A stretch of 27,917 bases of DNA, from IMG/VR virus record IMGVR_UViG_3300006925_000106, positions 1 to 27,917 of that record, one strand, 5' to 3'. The translations under genes and the position numbers were made by a program. The notes under the pieces were generated by a model. That model ran no database searches. It was not told the DNA's origin and saw only the letters and a program-made list of their open reading frames with translations. This DNA comes from a virus. Positions 1 to 9,322 of the stretch are shown piece by piece; within the stretch, counting starts at the first letter, position 1; the number at the start of each line of letters is the position of its first letter.

Positions 1-1
1 A

Positions 2-121
2 ATAGAAGCCTTAGAAAAGGTAGTTCAAAGTCAGGCTGTAACTCTTGGACGTATGGATGAGAATATTAAGGCTATACGACACTCAGTGGAAAAGATGGCG
101 AATAGGGATACGGAACAGTAA
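2..121 (+). CDS. C-terminal end of a small coiled-coil protein (partial)
   Basis: An open frame enters from the left edge and ends with TAA at 119-121, giving the last 39 residues of a protein. The fragment is charged and helical, with regularly spaced hydrophobic residues (LEKVV, LGRMDENIKAI, VEKMA) as in a coiled coil. The next start codon follows the stop directly (TAAATG), so the two genes are probably co-translated. Position at the head of the virion-protein run suggests a late phage gene. The function is not recognisable from this fragment. Confidence 0.6.
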   Translation: MEALEKVVQSQAVTLGRMDENIKAIRHSVEKMANRDTEQ

Positions 122-589
122 ATGATTGAAGTTCTTGCATTAGCTGGTGCAGTTACTCAAATCAGTGGGGCTATAAGTAGTAGCATAAAAGCTGGCAGGG
201 ACGTATCTGATCTATTACCCCACTTTGGTAAACTTGCCAAGCTAGATACTGAAATACAACTGGCAGAAACTGGTAGGCACAAAGGTCCACTAGGTAGACT
301 TACTTCATCAGAAGAAGAAGGCTTTGCTATAGCCCAAGCAAAGATGAAGCATAAAGAGTCTATGGATGAACTTAGATCAGTGTGTAGACTGTATGGACCT
401 CCCGGCATGTGGGACATGGTGGTACGTGAACAGGCTGCTGCTAGACAACGACACAAAGAACAGCTTGATGCAGAAGCTAAAGCTAGAGATCAAATGTTTT
501 GGGGTATATCAGTAAGTCTAGGTGCTATAGTATTTATAGGTGGACTTGTACTAATGGTATATGGATTAAATGAAGCAGTAAATGGATAA
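122..589 (+). CDS. Small protein with C-terminal transmembrane anchor
   Basis: 155 aa. The first ~20 residues are hydrophobic and small-residue rich (MIEVLALAGAVTQISGAISS). Residues ~60-125 are charged and helical (EEEGFAIAQAKMKHKES, REQAAARQRHKEQLDAEAKARD), and residues ~128-149 form a clear membrane segment (GISVSLGAIVFIGGLVLMVY). The predicted shape is a helical stalk anchored by one C-terminal helix. The start follows the preceding stop immediately, and the end overlaps the next gene by 8 nt. A structural or membrane role such as spanin-like, holin-related or ejection accessory is possible, but nothing in the sequence decides it. Confidence 0.7.
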   Translation: MIEVLALAGAVTQISGAISSSIKAGRDVSDLLPHFGKLAKLDTEIQLAETGRHKGPLGRLTSSEEEGFAIAQAKMKHKESMDELRSVCRLYGPPGMWDMVVREQAAARQRHKEQLDAEAKARDQMFWGISVSLGAIVFIGGLVLMVYGLNEAVNG

Positions 590-2555
590 TAGTATGATAC
601 AATTCAAAGGATTTAAACCACAGGCTATGCAACGTATTGCAGGTACTATGGGCTATCAAGGCGACATGAATGGCTTTAATACGTTCTTACAACAAAACCC
701 TGACAAGATGCAACAAATGAATATGTATCAGAATAAGGCCATGCAGATGGTTAAAGGTGGCATGGTTAAGATGCAACAAGGTGGTACTGTAACGGGGAAT
801 ACTAATCCAATTACTGAAAAGGACTACAGTCAAAGTGACAAAGTGCCACCACAACAACCTGAGTATCAGGGTGAATCTATTACAGAGTTACAAGCACAAC
901 GTGCTATTGATCCCTCACTACCTTATGGTGCTACAGTACAACCAGTTGGAACACAAATAACAAGTGATCAAATGATTGATCCTAGAAGTGGTCAAGTTAC
1001 AGGCGATATTCAAACAGGTACAACACAGGTAACTGCTGCACAGGCTGATGTACCAACCGCAACTCCTGCTGCTACTATGGATGCTGCTAAATCATCTGAT
1101 GCTGTAGCTAATGCTGTAGCACAAACAACTGCAGCACAGGGTCAAGTTGATCCTAATGCAATTGTAAATGCACAGCAAGCTACATCAACTAGTGTAAGTG
1201 ATCTTGAAGCTGCTCAAGGTAAAGCCGTATTAATGGATAACCCTGTGCAACGTAAAGTAGAGCAAGGTGAATTAGTTAACCCTTCTGCTAATGCAGCCAC
1301 TGCTGCTAAGTTTACTGAAGAAGTACAAGCTGCGCAAGCTACTCCTACCAAACAGGCTACAGTTCAAGGTCAGCTTGATACATTAATGCAACAGTTTGAA
1401 GGTGGTGCTACACCTGCATGGGCTGCTGGTGCTATGCGTAATGCCACAGCTACTATGGCTGCACGTGGTTTGGGTGCTAGTAGCATGGCAGGACAGGCTC
1501 TTGTACAAGCAGCTATGGAGTCTGCACTACCTGTGGCACAAGCAGATGCAAAAACAATTGCATCCTTTGAAGCACAGAACTTGTCAAACCGTCAGCAACG
1601 TGCTATGCTTGCAGCAGAGCAACGTGCTAAGTTTATTGGTCAAGAGTTTGATCAATCATTCCAAGCACGTGTAATGAATGCAAGTAAGATTAGTGACATT
1701 GCAAACATGAACTTTACTGCAGAGCAACAGGTTGCTTTGGAAAATAGTCGTGCAGCAAACACTATGAACCTAGCTAACTTAGGCAACAGACAGGCACTTG
1801 TAATGTCTGAGGCTGCAGCCCTAGCCAACATGGACATGGCTAACCTGAATAACCGACAGCAAGCTGCTGTAATGAATGCACAGTCTTTCCTACAGATGGA
1901 TATGGCTAACTTAAATAATCAACAACAGACAGAATTGTTTAAGGCTCAACAAACAGTACAGTCTTTGTTTACTGACCAAGCTGCTGAGAATGCTTCACGT
2001 CAGTTTAATGCAACTAGTCAAAACCAAACTGATCAGTTCTTTGCTAACTTACAGACACAGGCATCACAGTTTAATACTTCACAGGCTAATGCCATTGCGC
2101 AGTTTAATGCAGGTGAAGCTAATGTAATGGAAAAGTTTGCTGCAGAAATGATGAACCAACGTGATCAGTTCAATGCACAAAACAGATTAGTGATTGATCA
2201 ACAAAATGCACAGTGGCGTAAGCAAGTAGCAACAGCAGATACTGCAGCTATTAATCGTGCTAATGAGATTAATGCAACTAACTTACTAAACATATCCAAC
2301 AATGCATACAATGATCTGTGGTCATACTATCAAGACAGCATGGAATATGCTTGGAATAGTACTGCGAATGAACGGGACAGACTTCACCAAATCACAATGA
2401 AGAAAATGGAAGTTGATGCAAGTGTTGATGCTGCTTCATTACTTGCAGATCAAGCATCTTCTAGTGCTTGGGGTAGTCTCGTAGCTACGATGTTTACTTC
2501 AAAGATAGGTGGTGACACCTTACTTGGTAAAGGTTTTGACTATCTATTTACATAA
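582..2555 (+). CDS. Gln/Ala/Asn-rich helical virion structural protein
   Basis: 657 aa, one of the two largest proteins of the late cluster. The N-terminus has a Met/Gln/Gly-rich stretch (MVKGGMVKMQQGG, ~56-68), followed by a low-complexity Thr/Ala/Gln region to about residue 260. A compact small-residue segment lies around 274-320 (PAWAAGAMRNATATMAARG). From ~330 to ~560 there are degenerate repeats containing NLSNRQQ, NLGNRQ, MANLNNRQQ and MANLNNQQQ, then QFNA and QFNT units, which suggests a long helical rod. Marine phages commonly carry proteins of this type among their virion components; a tail or internal rod role is inferred. It overlaps the upstream gene by 8 nt. An alternative in-frame ATG at 594 has a GGA seven bases before it and may be the true start. 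Confidence 0.8.
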   Translation: MDNSMIQFKGFKPQAMQRIAGTMGYQGDMNGFNTFLQQNPDKMQQMNMYQNKAMQMVKGGMVKMQQGGTVTGNTNPITEKDYSQSDKVPPQQPEYQGESITELQAQRAIDPSLPYGATVQPVGTQITSDQMIDPRSGQVTGDIQTGTTQVTAAQADVPTATPAATMDAAKSSDAVANAVAQTTAAQGQVDPNAIVNAQQATSTSVSDLEAAQGKAVLMDNPVQRKVEQGELVNPSANAATAAKFTEEVQAAQATPTKQATVQGQLDTLMQQFEGGATPAWAAGAMRNATATMAARGLGASSMAGQALVQAAMESALPVAQADAKTIASFEAQNLSNRQQRAMLAAEQRAKFIGQEFDQSFQARVMNASKISDIANMNFTAEQQVALENSRAANTMNLANLGNRQALVMSEAAALANMDMANLNNRQQAAVMNAQSFLQMDMANLNNQQQTELFKAQQTVQSLFTDQAAENASRQFNATSQNQTDQFFANLQTQASQFNTSQANAIAQFNAGEANVMEKFAAEMMNQRDQFNAQNRLVIDQQNAQWRKQVATADTAAINRANEINATNLLNISNNAYNDLWSYYQDSMEYAWNSTANERDRLHQITMKKMEVDASVDAASLLADQASSSAWGSLVATMFTSKIGGDTLLGKGFDYLFT

Positions 2556-2566
2556 GGACACATACA

Positions 2567-2770
2567 ATGGACGTTAATCCAGCATATATGGCATACACAA
2601 ACTTAGGTATAAAAGAGGAGGAAGCTCCTGTAAAACAAACAAAGAGCTTTGGTTTACTTTCTCGTAAAGGAAATAGTAAATCTAATGATACTAAAAATGA
2701 ACCTCTTGATCGTGTTCGTGGTTATGTCACTTCATTACGTAAAGCAAGAAAGCAAATAACAAATGGTTGA
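2567..2770 (+). CDS. Small hydrophilic protein of the virion cluster
   Basis: 67 aa. The start has a good ribosome binding site (AAGGA about 10 nt upstream). The protein is polar and basic, with a Lys/Ser/Asn-rich middle and a basic C-terminus (VRGYVTSLRKARKQITNG). It overlaps the next gene by 8 nt (ATGGTTGA). No family is recognised. Its place between large virion proteins suggests a small structural or assembly component. Confidence 0.65.
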   Translation: MDVNPAYMAYTNLGIKEEEAPVKQTKSFGLLSRKGNSKSNDTKNEPLDRVRGYVTSLRKARKQITNG

Positions 2771-3275
2771 AACACTTACTCCTACTATGGACTACCCTAT
2801 AGCTGGACAGGGTATGACTGCTGAACTAGGTAGCAGACCTTGGCAGAACCCACCACAGTATGCCTCTGTAGAAGAAGCACTTGAGTGGTATATACCTAGA
2901 CTTGTATCTGATGAGATGTATGAGGGTATAGTGGACACTATGGAACTTGGTGTACCCCTTACCACTATGGCTGATACCCTACAGACAGGTGGTGTTATGC
3001 AGGGCTTACACACAATTGATGTTGGTATGTTGGCTATCCCTGTAATCATTGAGATGCTTGCCTATATTGCAGAAGATGCAGGAATAGAGTATACTATGGG
3101 TACAGATAAACGCATTGACGATGACAAGATTAGTGATGTTAAGATTGCACTAGCTATGAAGAAGATGCGTGAAAAGCTACCAGAAGCTGTAGAAGAACGT
3201 GAAGAAGAGCCAGAGGTAATGGAAGATACACCAGTAGAACCTGCACCTAGTGGGCTTATGGCAAGGAGAGTGTAA
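2763..3275 (+). CDS. Virion-associated protein with hydrophobic central helix
   Basis: 170 aa. The first half is acidic and aromatic. A strongly hydrophobic helix lies around residues 85-105 (VGMLAIPVIIEMLAYIAED). The C-terminal third is charged (MKKMREKLPEAVEEREEEPEVMEDTP) and probably extended. Similar small proteins with one hydrophobic helix lie before the large internal proteins in marine podoviruses, where T7 has gp14, so a role in the internal core or ejection channel is possible. That is based on position. The stop is shared with the next start (TAATG at 3273-3277). Confidence 0.6.
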   Translation: MVETLTPTMDYPIAGQGMTAELGSRPWQNPPQYASVEEALEWYIPRLVSDEMYEGIVDTMELGVPLTTMADTLQTGGVMQGLHTIDVGMLAIPVIIEMLAYIAEDAGIEYTMGTDKRIDDDKISDVKIALAMKKMREKLPEAVEEREEEPEVMEDTPVEPAPSGLMARRV

Positions 3276-4495
3276 TGGCATTTAATTTAAATTTACAGGG
3301 GTTTGGTGCTGGGTTTGCTAGTACTATGGCAAGCACACTAACCGAACAACGTCAACGTCAAGAAAGACTACACGACGAAGCAACTAGTCTTGCTACTAGA
3401 CAACGACTAGCTAAACAAGCAGATCGTGAAGCTAAACAGACACAAATTGATGAATACACAGGCTTGCTTACTAGTTTGGGCATAGACCCAAAACATGTTG
3501 ATGCTATTGCAAAGAGTGGTTTAAGTGGTTTAAAACTACACGCAGGTTATGCACAAACCGCCTTTGAACAGGGTAAAGATTATAATACATTTTTAAGTGT
3601 TGCCCCAACAGCAGACTTAAATAATTCTGAAACTGCAGAAATAATTAGTGGTGCTACTAAAACAAAAACAGAGACAGAAACAGCTATACCTACAGGAGCA
3701 GAGAAATCTCCAGCCACTATTGGTGGTATAGGATTAGATAGAGATATGCTTTCTGGTTTATTCCCTAAAAAATCTGATGCCAATAGTTACGCACAAATGA
3801 AAGCACAAGCACTTGACTTAAAGTTAAAGGCTGAACAAGCTGGTGATACAGAACTTGCTAATAAATATGCTAGTCGAATACAAAGTATAATGGAGCAAGA
3901 AAGCCTAGAAGCAAAAGATACTGTTAAAAAGACAGGAGAGTACAAACCGCATACACCAAGTAGTGTTAATAGTCTGTATACTTCAAGTAGGGCTACTGCT
4001 GGTCAGTTGTTACAACAATCGGTAGGTGAACTAGGGCAAATAACAAGTGACCTAATGGGTAATCTGATGATTGCACCTATGCAGGAATATCTTGCATACT
4101 CCTTAATGAAATCAAGTGCTGTTGAAGAAGATAGAACTCTCATAGACTTTGCTAATGGTAGACAGTCAATGGCAATAGACGGTGTATCAAAGGCTGCTCA
4201 AAATAAATTCAATGAATTTAAAAGGCTTAATAACGTTGAACCTCAACCAAATGGTACTGTTACAGGTTTAAACGGTGTTAAATACTACCAAGCACCTAAG
4301 TCTAAGGCAGGTGATGTAGTAGACGTATCAAAAGTAAATCCTGCGGCTTCATTACATGCAGGTGGTGCATCTTCTTCGATGAACTACGGAGACACAGTAG
4401 TTATAGAGGATACTTTTGGTAACACTAGAATAGTCGTATATACAGGTGTACCAAATCCTTTAGCCGAAGGTGCTCCATATCTAATAATACAGTAG
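3275..4495 (+). CDS. Internal virion or tail-associated structural protein
   Basis: 406 aa. After a short Gly/Ala-rich start (LQGFGAGFASTMASTL), residues ~22-65 are a highly charged coiled coil (TEQRQRQERLHDEATSLATRQRLAKQADREAKQTQ is the region, split here only by position). The middle is Thr/Lys-rich, and a compact C-terminal domain (~310-406) ends in a beta-rich segment (YGDTVVIEDTFGNTRIVVY). It starts in a TAATG overlap and is followed 7 nt later by the 1240-aa gene. By gene order it corresponds to the T7 gp15 position, the middle internal core protein. Sequence alone does not prove this. Confidence 0.6.
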   Translation: MAFNLNLQGFGAGFASTMASTLTEQRQRQERLHDEATSLATRQRLAKQADREAKQTQIDEYTGLLTSLGIDPKHVDAIAKSGLSGLKLHAGYAQTAFEQGKDYNTFLSVAPTADLNNSETAEIISGATKTKTETETAIPTGAEKSPATIGGIGLDRDMLSGLFPKKSDANSYAQMKAQALDLKLKAEQAGDTELANKYASRIQSIMEQESLEAKDTVKKTGEYKPHTPSSVNSLYTSSRATAGQLLQQSVGELGQITSDLMGNLMIAPMQEYLAYSLMKSSAVEEDRTLIDFANGRQSMAIDGVSKAAQNKFNEFKRLNNVEPQPNGTVTGLNGVKYYQAPKSKAGDVVDVSKVNPAASLHAGGASSSMNYGDTVVIEDTFGNTRIVVYTGVPNPLAEGAPYLIIQ

Positions 4496-4502
4496 GTTAT
4501 TT

Positions 4503-7500
4503 ATGCAACAAAACAATACAAGTATGGGTATCTATTTTGATCAAAATAAAAACTCTACAACACAACCAGTAGGTATAAATCAACCTGTTGTTTTTGATCA
4601 AGATAAATTTAAAAAAGATGGTGGGGCAATTTACTTTGATCAAGACAAAGTACCCAGTAAACCCGAAGCACCAGAAACAATAGACCCAAACTACCAAGAA
4701 CAAAAGTTGTTGAACAACCCACCAGATGATGGGGCAGATGATACAACTATGTTGGGTAGTATTGCTAGTGATGTCGGTGGTTTTATTGGGAGTGGTGAAA
4801 TTATAACTGCACCACTAGAAGGTGTTGCTAAAGGTGTAGCAGAAGTAGGCCAGTTTCTTGATGAGACAGGTGAATACATTGAAGATAAATTAAATGTAGG
4901 CAGACTTATATTTAAAGACAATCCTGACAGCTTTCTTCCTACAATAGAATACTGGTCAAGGGATAAAGTACGTGAAGCAGGTTTAAAAGATTCCCTATTG
5001 AATGGGGTAATTAAAACTGCTGACGCAGCAGAAGAAGCCATACCCGATACCGATACTGTTACTGGTGTTTTCATAGAAGCACTAGCTCAGTTTGGTACGG
5101 GTTTTGCTTTATCAAGGAGAATATCGGGTATCGGTGGTGTAAAAGGTACACTGTTAAACTCTGCTGTTGCAGATGCTACTGCGTTTGATCCCTTTGAAGA
5201 AAACATATCTTCTATGCTGAAACAAAACGGTTGGGTAAAGGGTGCATTTGTCGATGCTCTTGCTACGGATGAGGATGCTAGTGCATTTCAGAATAGATTA
5301 AAGAATGCTGGTGAGGGTTTCATTGTAGGTGGTGCTTTAGAAGGGCTTACTGCTGCGTACAGAGCCGCACGTGCTACACGTAAAGCTAAAGAAGAAGTCA
5401 TAACCGATGGCGAAGTTTCTGAAACAACAGCCAAAGAGTTTGACGATGCCGCAGATGAAGTAGAGGCAATGGCTGCTAAACTACAGCAGGATGTAGATAA
5501 CTGGAAAGCTGGTAAGACAGACGAAATTGACAGTAAGCCTGACGAAGAAGCAGTTAAACAAGAAAGAATTAAGCACACTAAAAAGTACGACATTGATGCA
5601 GCTAAAGCAAACACAGAAGAACAGATAAAAGAAACAAAAGAGTTAGCAAGAAAAACTGCTGCAGCTAATCAGGGTATTGCACGTGAGCTAATAGAAAACT
5701 TTGAACGTAAACTTCTTGAAGACGAAGGTATAACTACAAATAAAATATCCTATGAAGATGCAAACGGTAACTTAGTGATTGATCCAGAACTTGCAAGGCA
5801 GGTATCAAGAGAAAAAATAAACTCTGTTGCAACTGTAAAACAAAAAACCGTACAAGATATTGTCTTCGGTAAATCCGCAGTGGAAGATGGTGAATACCTA
5901 GAGTTAGCCATGTCTGAGGGTGACACGTTTTCTGCTATACTAAAGCCAGAAAAGTTTGATGCCATCGTATCTATTGCAGCTAAATATAAAAATCAATTTG
6001 GTAAAGATTGGGATAATGCTGGTGATACTATTATTGATAAGCTGTTCAATCTTACAGTAGATAAAAAATTAATTGGTGGTGAAGAACTACTAACAGACCT
6101 AGCTAAGTACGGCCTTAACTTTGAAGACTACGTTATGACTGTAGTAGGATCAGGGTCAGAGGCAGGTAAAATACTTAATAAACTATCGCAGATTAAACGT
6201 GCTAGACCTTTAACATCTCAAGAAGAAGCAAGACAAAAGGCATTACTAAAAGAACAAGACAGAATACGTAGCACCTTTATGCGTATTGAAAATGTACGTA
6301 GAGGTATGATGGTATCTCAAGTTGCAACTGCTGCTCGTAACCTACAATCAGGTATAGTACGTGCTCCATTAGAAGCCTTGGGTAAGGTAATGGACGATGC
6401 ACTATATAACTTTGGTGAAGGTGGTTTTTCTGGTTTCGGTAGGACATTAGCATCAGCAGAAACTTGGCGTGGGGCGTTTCGTCATATGGATACTATGTTT
6501 AGAAATCAAAAGGCAGCAAAAGAATATACTCGTTTCTTTTTAGAGCAGCCTGAATTGGTAGACAGATTAGATACTTTCTACAATCAGATGGCTGATATGC
6601 AATTGAACATGGGGCGTGGGCAAGCTACTTCAAAAGCAGGTAAAGCTATAGATTCTATTGTGTCTAAAGGGGAAGACTTTTCTCATATACTTAACACGCC
6701 TAACCGTTGGCAGGAATTTATGCTGCGTAACAGTATGTTTTTGTCTGACATGGAACGTTTAGTAAAACGTGAGTGGGATGTAGATTTAATTGATGAAATA
6801 AATAAAGGTAATATACGTGACATTATGAGTGACTCTGGTAAGTTTAAACCAGAAGGCGCACGTTCTATTATTGATATTGCTGATGAGTCTATATATAATG
6901 CACTCGACTTAACCTACGCAAATAACCCTGACCTAAAAGTATTTAGAGATTTAAATAGTTTTATTGTACGTAATGGTCTTACAACTGTAATACCTTTCCC
7001 ACGGTTTATGTTTAAGAGTATGGAATTGCTTGCGAAGTATGGTGCAGGAGCATCAATACCCGTTACTAGACTAGCAATTAAAGCCGTAAAAGGTGCAAGA
7101 GGTAAGGACTTACGTACCTTAACACGACAAGAAAGAGATTTAATAGGTAAGAACATACAAGGTATTCCTCTTATTGGTGCAGGTATATGGTATAGGTTAC
7201 AAGAAGATTCTCCTGCAGAGTATCAGTTTATGAATGCTGATGATGGTATTGTCCTAGACACGTCAGCTATCTTTCCTTTACGTCCTATCTTATTGATAGG
7301 TGAGTTAGTCAAACAGGGTTTGCAGGGAACTATACCACGTTGGGCAGAGAGAAACCCACAGGAAATTGTAGAGGTTCTTACTGGTACAAACTTTAGAGTT
7401 GGTCCTTCTAACTTTATACTAAATGATATTGTTTCTACTGTATTTGGTGACACTGAAATAAATGTAAACACTGCACGTCAAGCAGGTGGCGCACTAGGGA

Positions 7501-8225
7501 ACTACTTCTCTACCTTCCTTGTGCCTTATGGTCAGTTGATTGACTCAGCAAGGGCAATGGGTCTAGCAAACAATGAGTACAAGGACATGGCTAACGAGCC
7601 TAGCCTTAGTAACAAGAACACCTTTTACGATAACCTAGAACGTCCGTTTAGATCAAGATACTCGCCAGACGATGACAGACCTAATCGTGAGTTTGTTTTA
7701 AAGGATGAGGCTGATCGTAAGAGAATGTCGGCAAAGGTTTTGTTTGGTCTTAACTTCCATTCTGCAGATACAGAGTATGCAAGATACTTAAAGAACAATG
7801 GTTTCTCTGAGTTTAAACTTGGCAGTAATTCACGATCACCGCAGCAACGCAGAGATGAGAATGTATACATTCGTCAGTATCTAAAGGCTCAAGTACCTGC
7901 ACTGCAACAGGCAGAAGAACAACTACGTAGACAGTGGGAAAATATGTCAGATGAAGCTAAAGAAGGATTGACATTTGACCAAGCTGTAGACACAAGAATA
8001 ATGTCTCCTTTTGAAAAGAACCTTAGAAAGATAAAGGCAAGACTACGTAAGTCCTCTGGTGCTGAACTGGATGAAGAAGTTAAAGCATACCTTGAATTAA
8101 ATAAAGTACCAAGAGCCAAGAAAAGAAGAGCTATAGCTGAGTATCAAATGCTAACAGGCGAAGTGCCTGACATGACTGATCCAACTACAGTACGAAAAGT
8201 AGTAACCATAGCAAAGAAAAAATAA
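4503..8225 (+). CDS. 1240-aa large internal/ejection virion protein
   Basis: The largest gene of the window and the last of the + strand run, matching the position of T7 gp16. The N-terminal 50 residues carry three copies of a short motif: IYFDQNK (~10-16), VVFDQDK (~29-35) and IYFDQDK (~43-49). Amphipathic segments follow (SDVGGFIGSGEIITAPLEG), then long charged helices (~290-400). The rest is mostly alpha-helical, and the C-terminus is Lys/Arg-rich (KKRRAIAEYQ, ending in IAKKK). Phage proteins of this size and position are usually ejected with the DNA and line a channel across the cell envelope. I saw no lytic transglycosylase motif, unlike T7 gp16. A bidirectional terminator begins just after the stop. 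Confidence 0.7.
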   Translation: MQQNNTSMGIYFDQNKNSTTQPVGINQPVVFDQDKFKKDGGAIYFDQDKVPSKPEAPETIDPNYQEQKLLNNPPDDGADDTTMLGSIASDVGGFIGSGEIITAPLEGVAKGVAEVGQFLDETGEYIEDKLNVGRLIFKDNPDSFLPTIEYWSRDKVREAGLKDSLLNGVIKTADAAEEAIPDTDTVTGVFIEALAQFGTGFALSRRISGIGGVKGTLLNSAVADATAFDPFEENISSMLKQNGWVKGAFVDALATDEDASAFQNRLKNAGEGFIVGGALEGLTAAYRAARATRKAKEEVITDGEVSETTAKEFDDAADEVEAMAAKLQQDVDNWKAGKTDEIDSKPDEEAVKQERIKHTKKYDIDAAKANTEEQIKETKELARKTAAANQGIARELIENFERKLLEDEGITTNKISYEDANGNLVIDPELARQVSREKINSVATVKQKTVQDIVFGKSAVEDGEYLELAMSEGDTFSAILKPEKFDAIVSIAAKYKNQFGKDWDNAGDTIIDKLFNLTVDKKLIGGEELLTDLAKYGLNFEDYVMTVVGSGSEAGKILNKLSQIKRARPLTSQEEARQKALLKEQDRIRSTFMRIENVRRGMMVSQVATAARNLQSGIVRAPLEALGKVMDDALYNFGEGGFSGFGRTLASAETWRGAFRHMDTMFRNQKAAKEYTRFFLEQPELVDRLDTFYNQMADMQLNMGRGQATSKAGKAIDSIVSKGEDFSHILNTPNRWQEFMLRNSMFLSDMERLVKREWDVDLIDEINKGNIRDIMSDSGKFKPEGARSIIDIADESIYNALDLTYANNPDLKVFRDLNSFIVRNGLTTVIPFPRFMFKSMELLAKYGAGASIPVTRLAIKAVKGARGKDLRTLTRQERDLIGKNIQGIPLIGAGIWYRLQEDSPAEYQFMNADDGIVLDTSAIFPLRPILLIGELVKQGLQGTIPRWAERNPQEIVEVLTGTNFRVGPSNFILNDIVSTVFGDTEINVNTARQAGGALGNYFSTFLVPYGQLIDSARAMGLANNEYKDMANEPSLSNKNTFYDNLERPFRSRYSPDDDRPNREFVLKDEADRKRMSAKVLFGLNFHSADTEYARYLKNNGFSEFKLGSNSRSPQQRRDENVYIRQYLKAQVPALQQAEEQLRRQWENMSDEAKEGLTFDQAVDTRIMSPFEKNLRKIKARLRKSSGAELDEEVKAYLELNKVPRAKKRRAIAEYQMLTGEVPDMTDPTTVRKVVTIAKKK

Positions 8226-8226
8226 A

Positions 8227-8251
8227 GGGGCTTAATTGCCCCTCTTTTTTT
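8227..8251. terminator. Bidirectional intrinsic terminator between convergent operons
   Basis: GGGGC (8227-8231), loop TTAATT, GCCCC (8238-8242), then TCTTTTTTT. An A-rich stretch on the left side (AAAGAAAAAATAAA) gives the reverse transcript its own U-rich tail. It lies between the stop of the + strand virion genes and the end of the - strand mazG gene, so it can end transcription from both sides. Confidence 0.9.
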
Positions 8252-8253
8252 GT

Positions 8254-8583
8254 CTATCGTTTGTCTCCACTTCCACCAATAGTACCTGCATTCTTTCTTG
8301 CTAGTAGCTTGGCTTGGTTCTGACCTGCTATCATACCTAGTGTGAGGTTGAGGTCAGTGGCTAGTGCCGCACAGTACCATAGTACATCCCCTATCTCACT
8401 GGCAATCTGTTCTCGCCAATCATCAGGACGTTTATCTGGACCGTCACGTATGAGCTTCTTAACTTTGTTAGCTACTTCACCTGCTTCCCCTGCCAAACCA
8501 AGTGCAGGGTATATTATTTTGTGCTGATCAGGATAGATAGCTGTACTTGATGCATTCCTTTGATACGAATTAAAGTCAGACAT
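8254..8583 (-). CDS. mazG: MazG-like nucleotide pyrophosphohydrolase
   Basis: 109 aa with this start. MazG-family enzymes hydrolyse NTPs or dNTPs (or related nucleotides) to the monophosphate and pyrophosphate. The metal-binding pattern is visible: E33xxE36 in GLAGEAGEVANKVKKL and E63xxD66 in SEIGDVLWYCAALA. The N-terminus (SYQRNASSTAIYP) is typical of short phage MazG proteins. I chose the ATG at 8583 because AAAGGAG lies 9 nt upstream; a 17-codon longer form (8634) would overlap the upstream gene by 59 nt. The chosen start overlaps the upstream stop by 8 nt. It is the last gene of the - strand run. In marine phages such proteins are discussed as nucleotide-pool or (p)ppGpp-related modifiers; the substrate here is unknown. 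Confidence 0.9.
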   Translation of the reverse strand: MSDFNSYQRNASSTAIYPDQHKIIYPALGLAGEAGEVANKVKKLIRDGPDKRPDDWREQIASEIGDVLWYCAALATDLNLTLGMIAGQNQAKLLARKNAGTIGGSGDKR

Positions 8584-8836
8584 GCTGTACTTCTCCTTTA
8601 GAAACTGCTCTGCCTCTGCCCGTAGTTCGTTCATACTCCTTAATCCTTTTTAGTTGATCATAGTAGGCTTTATTAAACCCACGTTCCCACTCACGATGTT
8701 GCATCGTATGGATGCTGAATGGGCTAGACAACTTGTGTCCACTCTTAAAGGCACTATAGCCCATCTGAAACTGCACACGTAATGGTGCATCGTACTTACC
8801 CAAGCCACGTTCTTTTCTGTTAAGTTTCTTTGGCAT
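8576..8836 (-). CDS. RMF-like small protein (possible ribosome modulation factor homologue)
   Basis: 86 aa with AAGGAG upstream of the ATG. The central part has the residue pattern of ribosome modulation factor: GYxAxxxG (GYSAFKSG), then a Pro-aromatic pair (SPF), then RxxWxxGFxxA (REWERGFNKA). The total spacing is close to that of the bacterial RMF (GYQAGIAG, CPY, WLGGWREA). RMF binds ribosomes and promotes inactive 100S dimers. This protein has longer basic tails at both ends. If the match is real, it may let the phage act on host ribosomes. The assignment rests on a motif read by eye, so it is tentative. Confidence 0.5.
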   Translation of the reverse strand: MPKKLNRKERGLGKYDAPLRVQFQMGYSAFKSGHKLSSPFSIHTMQHREWERGFNKAYYDQLKRIKEYERTTGRGRAVSKGEVQHV

Positions 8837-8847
8837 AGTAAATCTCC

Positions 8848-9294
8848 TTATGCTACGTTAATTAATTCAGCCTCTGTGTATGGGATGTGATAGAACTTCT
8901 CACCCTTCACAATGTTACGTCCGTATGCTTCACGTAATCTTTCCTTAGTCAAGCTAGTATCTTTGATACGCCACACTTGCTTTAGGTCTTTACGAAACAC
9001 GTAGAAGTTAAGCACCCCATTCTCTCCCTCATACTTCTCAATCAAACGTCCCTTACGTTCTGGTATACGTATCTCTGCCCAATGTGTAGGCCAATCCCCT
9101 GACCATGCGACCTTTACTTCTGCTTCATTAAAGTATGTATAGTCTTTCTTAGTTGATACTACATCTACATTGTAGTCCTCTTCTGCGTTTGTAATCTCGT
9201 GACCTACACTTTGCAGATATTGTACGAGGGTTGTTTTTGCTGGTGCATCATAGGCATCATACAATGCTCTACTAAACTGTTTACGTATTCCCAT
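8848..9294 (-). CDS. Putative PD-(D/E)XK-type nuclease-like protein
   Basis: 148 aa; AAAGGAG precedes the ATG. Residues ~40-62 read EDYNVDVVSTKKDY followed by FNEAEVKV. An acidic residue on a beta strand followed by E-x-K on the next strand is the pattern of a restriction-endonuclease-like core. The rest is beta/alpha with many Lys/Arg residues. The gene follows RNR across a short intergenic hairpin. Expected roles would be host DNA degradation or DNA processing. It could instead be a DNA-binding relative with this fold, since other core motifs cannot be confirmed by reading. Confidence 0.5.
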   Translation of the reverse strand: MGIRKQFSRALYDAYDAPAKTTLVQYLQSVGHEITNAEEDYNVDVVSTKKDYTYFNEAEVKVAWSGDWPTHWAEIRIPERKGRLIEKYEGENGVLNFYVFRKDLKQVWRIKDTSLTKERLREAYGRNIVKGEKFYHIPYTEAELINVA

Positions 9295-9322
9295 TATCTT
9301 TCTCCTTTTATTGTTGGTTTCC

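Noticed and set aside
1396-1674. 92-aa frame inside the 657-aa virion gene
   Set aside because: It arises from the repetitive codons of the larger gene in another frame; there is no ribosome site and no sensible composition.
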